From contig JARGXX010000028.1 in assembly GCA_030374765.1 (NCBI GenBank), positions 372,001-436,000 on the forward strand: 64,000 nucleotides of DNA, in the 5' to 3' direction. The notes beneath the pieces are model-generated. The model was not told the DNA's origin and did no database searches. It saw only the letters and a list, made by a program, of their open reading frames with translations. The position numbers and the translations under genes are program-made. The stretch comes from Agarophyton chilense (Eukaryota; Rhodophyta; Florideophyceae; Gracilariales; Gracilariaceae). Shown here one piece after another: positions 57,413 through 64,000 of this stretch (the stretch's first letter is position 1; each line of letters starts with the position of its first letter).

Positions 57413-57857
57413 TGTAACGCAATGACGTGTAAAGTCAGCCCACGGGTCTCGACCGGTGGTAGCGTGGTAGAGCGGGTCTTAAGGTTCGAATCCTTGACGG
57501 CGGCACTCCCAGAGTACTTGGTGCAATGGACTGGAGTTTACTGCGTGTGGTAGAGGTTTGAGCTACGGAAACGATGGCTTGAATACCAAAAGGTGGAACT
57601 AATATACCAAAGGGGGTTATTAAGTATCCTAACGGTGCCTGCCGTACTCTAAGAGAGAAGCGTCCCTCGAGCCAAGTAAATAGTACTGGCGAGGCGCTGG
57701 GATCTCCCTGGCACTTTAGTGTTATTCTATTACACTAATTAAATTAAAATAATAATCTACATGAGTCCACCTGAGGTCGACCCGTACAAGTGTCACCTGC
57801 AAGTCCTTCAGGACCCGGCGGCTTACCGGGCTCAACCGTTATTATCGCTCCTTCACA
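57413..57857 (-). repeat. Chromovirus 5' LTR
   Basis: 445 bp. On the plus strand it carries TAGCGTGGTAGAGCGG followed by an exact pol III B box, GGTTCGAATCC (about 57459-57493). Primer site on its inner side. Confidence 0.92.
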
Positions 57858-57977
57858 CCACTGCTTACGTTTTCAAAGCATTATTCTTGTTGGTTTTCTG
57901 GTTAAGCATGCCACTGTGTGTGCATCGGGTCTATTGATCAAGGGCAGATGTGGTTTGTAGGGGCTGCTGCAGCTGTG

Positions 57978-59060
57978 TCATGTTGGGGAGTGGATTTGAT
58001 ATATGTGTGGGGGTGTGCCTCGGTGTTCAGGATATACGTACCATTGGCTTCGGTATTCACTTTGGATCTTTCTTCTGGGTTGATGGGTGTGTGGGGGGTT
58101 GCTGTTGTATGAAAGTGTATTTAAATTGGGGGGACGGATGGGGTTGATGCATGACTGGGATGCATGGATGTAATGTGCTTGAGACTTCATGGCATGATAT
58201 TTGGGGTAACGTTGATCACGAAATTGAACGTCTGTGTGATTGCAACTGACACCCATGGGTTTATGGGAGAAACAAAGCTGGCTGTACGGGACACTTCGCA
58301 TTGGCAATTGTTGACTTGAAAGCGGCTCACGATTGTAGTTGATACGTTGTGAATTATATGGGGGAGCCATGCCATCATCTGCGGTGAATCTTGGTGCACC
58401 TAAAGCTCAGGTGGATGTAGATGGAAGAGATTGCTAAATATTGAGAAGGTATATGAATAGAAGAGTGAATTCACTTACTGTTTTGGGTTTGATGTCTAGC
58501 CATTCAGCGATTATCGGCGTGAGTGTGGCTTCATTGTTTTTCCCATTGATATTGAAATCTATGGTAGTGTGTTCATCGGAGATGATTGGGTAGCGAGCTG
58601 CGACCATTTTTTCTCGGACGTTCATGTGGGCTTTGGTGAATTCATCGATTTTTTTTGTCGTTCCGTTCGATACTTTCAGCCACGGCTTTCAAAAATTAAT
58701 GGCCTTCCTTGCTTGCTTGGTTGGTATATTGTATAATATTTTTGAAAAGGTCGTCAGATGTGGAGATTTCTTCTGAAGAAAGAAAGAGGCTGAGAATATC
58801 CATGTCTACGTCGCTCAGTTTCACTGTAAAGAGACGTTCTTTCTTTATAACAGTTTGACCGCTGCATGGTCTCCAAGAGCGTTTGAATTTCCACTTAGGA
58901 GGATCGGTAGCCTCAATTGTGTCGGCGGAGATGCAAATAGCTAGATACCGTAATGTGTAGTCTGCCCCGTTGAGTTGAGAAAGTTTGTGGATTTTATCGT
59001 TGTCTATTGTGGAGATTGAAAAAAATGTTGTGTTAACACGGATTTTTGTCTGAGTTGTGT
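57978..59060 (-). pseudogene. copia-4 gag remnant
   Basis: Minus strand, to the right of the chromovirus. The best block is 58625-58434 (MVAARYPIISDEHTTIDFNI, then TLTPIIAEWLDIKPKT). It is preceded upstream (to about 59060) by further broken gag-like frames and followed by an Asn/Pro/His-rich tail (58370-57978). No intact CCHC knuckle could be confirmed. Assigned to copia-4 from its position between the 5' LTR and the interrupted pol. Confidence 0.55.
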
Positions 59061-59226
59061 CGGAAGGCGTGTGGTGATCGTTTGAGGTTTTGATGCCTTT
59101 GTGATGGAGTTCCCCTCAGAAAGGGTCTTGGCTTAGTTCGCGATCTCAGCTGCGGGGGGTGCAAAGGTTTGGATCTAGGGTAGGGGGTGGAAAAGGTGTT
59201 TGTAGTAGCGATAAGACTAGCGTATG

Positions 59227-59238
59227 GCCCATAACCTG
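59227..59238 (-). promoter_or_regulatory. copia-4 primer-binding site (half-tRNA type)
   Basis: The minus strand reads CAGGTTATGGGCC directly after the 5' LTR. GGTTATGGGCC pairs with the anticodon loop region (GGCCCATAACC) of an initiator tRNA-Met, as known for Drosophila copia. Confidence 0.6.
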
Positions 59239-59328
59239 TGAGTAAATGGCACTAGACGAACTTTGCTTCCTTCTGTTTCTTCGCCGTATAGTCTAAGTAT
59301 TGTCCTGTTCCCTGTGAGGTGTTTGACA
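59239..59328 (-). repeat. copia-4 5' LTR
   Basis: 90 bp, TGAGTAAATGG to TTTGACA, the partner of 44453-44542. Strong similarity over the last 55 bp, weaker at the start. Confidence 0.7.
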
Positions 59329-59495
59329 CTTATCGGGGTTAGTCGGAGCGACCATAAGAGCCATGGAACGTGATGGTTTGGTTACAAAATCATTTCCAGC
59401 TGGGTTGACAGCCCAGCATGTAAGCATACCAACCCATACGTTTCGCTCGCTAGGCAGGTGCTCCATTACGTGTGTACATGCGCTGAGCTTTATAG
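59329..59495 (-). pseudogene. gypsy-2 RNase H/integrase linker
   Basis: The minus strand reads VMEHLPSERNVWVGMLTCWA and then a stretch ending LMVAPTNPD, which is the L-P-x-xNVWADLLSRW motif ending RNase H in this gypsy group. It stops exactly at the copia-4 LTR, and the integrase zinc finger resumes on the far side at 44452. It proves copia-4 jumped into gypsy-2. Confidence 0.65.
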
Positions 59496-59499
59496 CCTA

Positions 59500-60195
59500 T
59501 TGTTTGACCCAATTGTCATCTTGCTTGTCCTCTCGTTTGATGGCTCAAGACCACTGCCGACAGGTGCACAATTTATTTCGTCCGCGCAAAGTACGGTGCA
59601 CACATTGTGGTGTGCAGTTCACACAACACGTGTCATCTACTGCGCTCTCGCATTGCACGAGGCGCACGGACGTCAACACCGTCATTTGAGGCCAAGCATG
59701 AAACATTGCTGCACACCATATCGGGGATCCAACATTGTAGATTGATCCATCTATATAATAAACATTAACCACTTCGAAGACATCTCTTCTTGAGAACTGT
59801 CTTTTTTCTACACTGGTTCTTTCAGCAGTGAGAGGTGTGATGGCGATTAATTTCTATACAATATATTGGTGCGTCAACGTAGTAGCACTCACGACAAAAT
59901 ACTTTGCTCACACCAGTAAATTTCAAAACCCAGAAAGCACCTGAAAACCCAGTAGGAACCAAAAAAGTGCAGTCTTTGTGGGAAAAGGAAGAAGGATTTT
60001 GAACAAAATTAAAAAATAAACGAGATAAAGGACTTCTTTGAACGAATTGCAATAGACCTGAAAACAAAAGACACATACTAAAACGCATAAGATTGAAAGG
60101 AATAAAATGTTACTGTAATTAGTACTTCCTACAGTTCTGTATTAGAACCAGTCTAATTTCATCACGCTGACCATCTTCTTCATATAGAAGAAGGT
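59500..60195 (-). repeat. Scrap of a copia-1 relative (3' LTR and 3' region)
   Basis: 59500-59678 is a diverged copy of the 182-bp copia-1 LTR (shared end GCACGGACGTCAACACCGTC). 59679-60195 follows the copia-1 3' region (8866-9360), sharing CACCAGTAAATTTCAAAACC, TTTGTGGGAAAAGGAAGAAG and ATCACGCTGACCATC. It ends where copia-5 starts, so the rest was lost. Confidence 0.7.
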
Positions 60196-60514
60196 ATGGA
60201 AAGCAAATGCATCTTAGTCAATCTATGCATACCCTAGGCGCATTTGCGTATAATGCAAGCCCTCTAGGAGAGGTTTTGCATGACATGGTGCTGCAATAAT
60301 CATGTGCAGCAAGAGAGTAGATTACGTGGCCGTTAGCATTCGATTGCGTGGCCTTTTAGTGATAGATTACATGGCCGCTAGCCCGCCTTGTCGGGTATAT
60401 AAGCCCAAGAGCCTGGACATGGACCCTTGGTTTATCCGAGGCAGGCAAGCATTCGAATAGTAATCTGAATCAGTAAATTGTTCTTTAACAGAAGCATCTA
60501 CAACTACCCTTTCA
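60196..60514 (+). repeat. copia-5 5' LTR (left end approximate)
   Basis: Ends ...CCTTTCA just before the primer site. Contains a TATA box, GGGTATATAAGCC, at about 60392-60404. The 3' partner is outside the window, so the start is set by where copia-1-like sequence stops. Confidence 0.6.
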
Positions 60515-60517
60515 TTA

Positions 60518-60530
60518 GTTATGGGCCCAG
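60518..60530 (+). promoter_or_regulatory. copia-5 primer-binding site overlapping the gag start
   Basis: GTTATGGGCCCAG, complementary to the anticodon arm of initiator tRNA-Met. Its ATG (60521) is also the first codon of gag. Confidence 0.65.
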
Positions 60531-62116
60531 AAAGCTCAAACAACCTGCCGTCTCGACCCCGTTTCTCTTGGGACATTCGAACCGTGCCATGGACGGATGG
60601 ACGTGGAAACCAAGAGCAGTATGCTGAGGCTGTATCGTTATGGCAGGCGTTCCAGGATACGCTTACAGATTCAAACAGCAACAAGGTTCCCAAGACAGCA
60701 CAGGGAATAATGCTTCAATCGCAGCTGTATGGTCGGGCTAGGGATCTGTGTAAGGCTATTCCGGACAGTGTGATTCGATCGGCGGAAGGTGCAGAAGCCA
60801 TCGTGAAGGCCTTGTACAAGCGAGATCCGCTCGCCGTTGTTTCAGATGTATTTCAGGACTTTCTTTCGCTCCTCAACACAAAGAGAAACCACAACGAAAG
60901 CTTTAAAAATTTTGAATCGAGATTTCAGGCGCAAGTATCGAGACTTAACGCTCATGGAACGGAAGCAAAGCTTTCTGATGCGCTTTTGGCTTTTACTCTT
61001 CTGGCAAATGCAGTTGTCGACAATAATCAGAGAGTGTCAGTTTTGGCCAATGGCGCTCCGCGAGACGCCAGTCTTACACCGACGTCGACGACAAATGATT
61101 ACCTCAAAGTGGTTTCTTATGATTCGATTGCCTCTGTTCTTAGGCAATGCGACAAAGTGAAACATTCAGGAGGAGATGCAACGTCAAAAACGCTCTCCAC
61201 CAACGCCGCTCACTATCAGTCGGCGCCGCAAGGTTCTTCCGCCGCCGGTAGCAACCGTAGGCATAATCGACCTTCCCGGAGAACCCCAGAGCAAATTGCT
61301 GAGCTCAAAGGGAAGACGCAGTGTAACACCTGTGGAAAGTACGATCATTGGTATCAAGACCACAGGAAGGACGGGACGCTGAAACCGGGTGTGAAGTCTT
61401 TAGATGCCCCTGCAACAGGCGATAAGGCACAGAATAACGTTTTGACTTTCAATATGGCAGAATTGAGCGCACAAAACTTCGCACAATTTACACCGGACGG
61501 CTTTATTGGACCACTCTTAGACGATGGAGCACCTTACAGCGGAATTGGGGTTACTGAATTGAACCTCATCACTCCTCTCATCTGTCCCGATTGGAACAGG
61601 AAGCTGGAGCCATTACCAGAAGCAGTTGCTGAAAGACCCTACTGGCAGTATGGCAACGGTGAACATCGAATCCAGGCAAGGAAAATACTTGGATCGGTGG
61701 TCTTCAAAGCAAGAACGGACGAAGGTACAGTGGTGAACATCAGGCATTTGGTTATCGATGGTTCCTCTCAATGGGTTGTAGGACGCAACGTAACCAACTA
61801 CTGTGACATACTACATGTTAACCAGAACATATTGAAGTTGCCACCCGATGCCAGCGGCAATTCGCAAGGAAGCGTCACTCTCGTCGACAGAGACATGCAC
61901 ACCTACATTCCCCATACGGCGTTCACTTATCAAGCAGAAAAGCTGACCCCTAGGCACAAAACGACCCTGTTCTGTGCAACGGCTCACATCGACGAAAACC
62001 TGGCTAAGAAACCGTGGAAGGACTTGAAAAAAATTGTGGACAAAGTCCATAAACATGTCTGCGGGCACTCTACATACTCCGACATCAAGATACTTCTTGA
62101 AAGAAACGAACTATGA
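60521..62116 (+). pseudogene. copia-5 gag, protease and start of integrase
   Basis: 531 codons in one frame. Capsid core about residues 30-220 (YAEAVSLWQAFQDTLTDSN, FKNFESRFQAQVSRLNAHG). Nucleocapsid knuckle CNTCGKYDHWYQDH (C-x2-C-x4-H-x4-H) at about 61322-61363. Protease: GPLLDDGAPYSGIG with Asp-Asp-Gly in place of Asp-Ser/Thr-Gly, and WVVGRNVTNYCDIL as the second block. The H-x3-H half of the integrase zinc finger (HKHVCGH) lies 19 codons before a TGA at 62114-62116, and the C-x2-C half (ECTAC) lies after it in the same frame. The TGA therefore splits one zinc finger and is not a gag-pol boundary, so it is a decay lesion or needs readthrough. Confidence 0.85.
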
Positions 62117-64000
62117 AATGGACATGTAGACAAGTACCTTCAGCGCACACTTGAAGAGTGCACAGCATGCAGAACAACCGCTAGGCCAAAAGCAGACAGG
62201 AAGGTCTCACTTAGCTCGATGAGCAGATCCTTTAATGAGGTAGTGTGTGTGGACCATATGTTTCTGGATCAGCACTGTGTTATGCACATAATGGATACCG
62301 CATCGCGCTACTCTGTTGGCGCAGTGGTGCAAGACACATCAATGCGTGAAGCTATTCTAGTATTTGATGCGCACTGGCTGACACCATTTTGGACACCGCT
62401 AACAGTCGCTTATGACAGCGCATTCAAGAATAGCATCCTTGCCGAGTACCTGCGGGAACATGACATAGAAGCTAGACCTCTGCCGCCGAGAAGGCACAAT
62501 AAGAACGTGCTTGAGTCCAAGCATAAAATCATCCGAGATGTATTCACTCGCCTGAAGGAAGAGTCTACTGTGGAACGGAAAGAATGGGAAACCTCTCTGA
62601 TCATTCAACAGGCAATCAGAATTTCCAATGATCTCTACGGCAGCGACGTTGTATCCGCGCAAGAACTTGCCAAGGGCTATTCGAGACCGATACAGAAGGG
62701 TGTCATACCAAAACAACTTCCACAGGAACTCGTGTATGCCCACCAAACCCTTCGAGAAAGGCGAAAGCTGACCTTGATTCTGCGATCAAAGACATTTAAT
62801 GAAAGCCCTATTGCAGTAGGAGATCTCGTGCGGATATTTATCAAGAAGGAGCACGAAAAACGTGGGAAGTGGTCACGAGACAAGCCCGTGCTGGCCTTTG
62901 ACATTGCAAACGGCACAGTGACCGTCCCAGGAGCCAAAGGAAAAAAAATTAACGCTGCAATTGAAGACGTCAGGCCAGCAATAGTCCAGAACGAGCTAGC
63001 TACTGCTGTGCAGAATGCTATTGATGAACTGGATCGAAACTTGGAAGAAGTTGTAGACACACTCGAAGAAAACTCCCCCGAATCCAGAACAGACTCTATC
63101 GGAGATGAAGTTCCAATTTCAAACCCAACTCCGCACAAATTAGAAGAAGAACCCGACTGCATAGGACCTAACACTCCCAATGTCGGTGACAATATAGAAG
63201 TGTACTGGCCAATAGACAAAACATTTTACGGAGGCACAGTACATACGCATGACGAGAGGACTGGAAAGTACGCAGTTCATTATTTCGACGGAGATAAGGA
63301 AAATCTCAACCTGGAAAATGAAGTATGGAATTATCTCGACAACCGAGCAGTCGCAGAGCAGAAAGAGGATACGGACTATCAGTCCAACCAATCAAGCGAT
63401 CAACCAGATGCGGAAGAACCTATCAGTGCAGCAGAAGTACAGTTGTCGCCAGGGCAAGACTTGCAAAGCACAGAGAAAGACCTCATTCAGACCTATTACA
63501 AGGCGTTCGGAAATACAGAATTTATGCTGCACCAAGCACAGGGGTTACCACCCTTTGCAACACAGAATGCCTATGACAAGGAAGAACGGTCATTTAAGAA
63601 GATTGTGAGAGATGTAGCAGTTTCTCGAGTTCCTAAAAACGCGAACATAGTATCAAGCCACGTCCTTTACAAGGTGAAGAAGTGTGATGATAACTCGCTG
63701 ACATTAAAGGCACGAATTGCAGTACATGGCAATAAGGATCGAGAAAAGCATGCCCTGAAAACAGACTCTGCAACATGCCCACCAGTTGGTATCCGCATAC
63801 TGTTGTCTCTTTCTACGATCTATCGGTGGACTCTGGCAAAGATCGACTTCAAGAGCGCCTTTCTTCAAACGGAAGCTCAACGAGATGTCTACATGGTACC
63901 TCCTCGCGAATGCAAAACACGTCATCAGCACTACTGGTTGCTGCTATCAGCAGCCTATGGTCTCGCAAATGCAGGGGCCAAGTGGCAAGAGCTTAGTGAT
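62117..64000 (+). pseudogene. copia-5 integrase, Tudor-like module and reverse transcriptase start
   Basis: Open in the gag frame from the TGA to the window edge (628 codons). Integrase: CTAC zinc half, then D in VVCVDHMFLDQH (62252), D in VAYDSAFKNS (62414) and E in RRHNKNVLESKHKI (62513), a DDE with 32 residues before the Glu and an unusual RHNKN block in place of the common PQQNG. A C-terminal SH3-like part follows (PIAVGDLVRIFIKKE). At 63179-63335 an extra module reads VGDNIEVYWPIDKTFYGGTV, YAVHYFDGDKENLNL, ENEVWNY, resembling Tudor/agenet folds. RT starts near 63590 (VLYKVKKCDDNSLTLKARIA, LAKIDFKSAFLQT, AAYGLANAGAKW). No lesion after the TGA. Confidence 0.85.

Larger units (their letters stand above)
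47574..57857 (-). mobile_element. Full-length Ty3/gypsy chromovirus
   Basis: 10.28 kb, LTRs of 447 bp (47574-48020) and 445 bp (57413-57857), both starting TGTA and ending CTTCACA, flanked by CTACT and CCACT (a 5-bp duplication with one transition). Minus-strand order: 5' LTR, primer site TGGTCTCCCGAAT near 57398-57410, gag, protease, RT, RNase H, integrase, chromodomain, polypurine tract AAAGGAGGGAAATA (48021-48035) and 3' LTR. The LTRs differ at under about 10% by eye. An extra 2.5-kb segment between the chromodomain and the 3' LTR carries a plus-strand reading frame. It is inserted in copia-4. Confidence 0.93.
44453..59328 (-). mobile_element. copia-4: short-LTR copia element split by a chromovirus
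   Basis: Two 90-bp LTRs, 44453-44542 (3') and 59239-59328 (5'), both TGAGT...TTTGACA. They enclose minus-strand gag (57978-59060) and pol (44561-47460), with the chromovirus 47574-57857 in between. Without the chromovirus the element would be about 4.6 kb. Very short LTRs, small size and a half-tRNA primer site recall the GalEa-like copia lineages described from red algae and invertebrates; that link is inferred, not tested. It lies inside gypsy-2, whose minus-strand reading frame continues on both sides. No clean target duplication was found. Confidence 0.75.

Noticed and set aside
57459-57530. A tRNA gene in the chromovirus LTR
   Set aside because: A and B boxes are only about ten bases apart and there is no anticodon arm or acceptor pairing. 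It is at most a tRNA-like fragment.

Overview
This is eukaryotic nuclear DNA: gene-poor, packed with nested and decaying transposable elements, and holding only a few short, apparently intronless host-like genes that have TATA boxes. There is no operon layout, no CRISPR array, no rRNA and no convincing tRNA gene. An intron-poor, repeat-rich alga fits best, and a red alga is my guess, but nothing here proves the taxon. The transposon families seen (Ty1/copia, Ty3/gypsy including a chromovirus, Tc1/mariner, CACTA with a Tnp2-type transposase) are all eukaryotic.

Layout. 1-2682 is a decayed minus-strand Ty3/gypsy element (gypsy-1) running off the left edge. 2683-8683 is mostly non-coding, with minus-strand copia scraps at 5526-5777 and 6655-7335. 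8684-16035 is a complete but decayed minus-strand copia element (copia-1) with 182-bp LTRs; a 667-bp solo LTR (12974-13640, target duplication TTCGG) sits inside its gag. 16036-24420 holds three small host-like genes: avidin-like (17077-17460, -), cyclin-box-like (21279-21878, +) and a two-module Kazal-like type II membrane protein (23649-24167, -). Between them lie a gypsy pol remnant (18414-19948, +) and a copia gag/protease remnant (22372-23235, -).

25430-39960 is a nest. A plus-strand copia-like element (copia-2) is split by a Tc1 element (27301-28600, TA duplication) and, 16 bp further on, by a ~10.7-kb CACTA-type element (about 28617-39284). The CACTA element carries a Tnp2/DUF4218-type transposase (-), a divergent second gene (+), and a long Slo/BK-type potassium-channel pseudogene (29081-33094, +). 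The channel lies between the left terminal repeat and the transposase, so it looks like captured host cargo. This is the most striking feature of the window.

39930-43030 is a 5'-truncated copia element (copia-3, +). 43112-59495 is a second, three-level nest: gypsy-2 (-) is interrupted by copia-4 (44453-59328, -, 90-bp LTRs), which is itself interrupted by a full-length 10.3-kb chromovirus (47574-57857, -). The chromovirus carries an unexplained antisense reading frame (48702-50560, +) between pol and its 3' LTR. 59500-60195 is a scrap related to copia-1. 60196-64000 is the 5' part of a well-preserved copia-like element (copia-5, +) that runs off the right edge. It has a half-tRNA-iMet-type primer site overlapping its gag start codon and a Tudor-like module in pol.

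Decay is dominated by nonsense codons and active-site changes that C>T or G>A transitions can explain.
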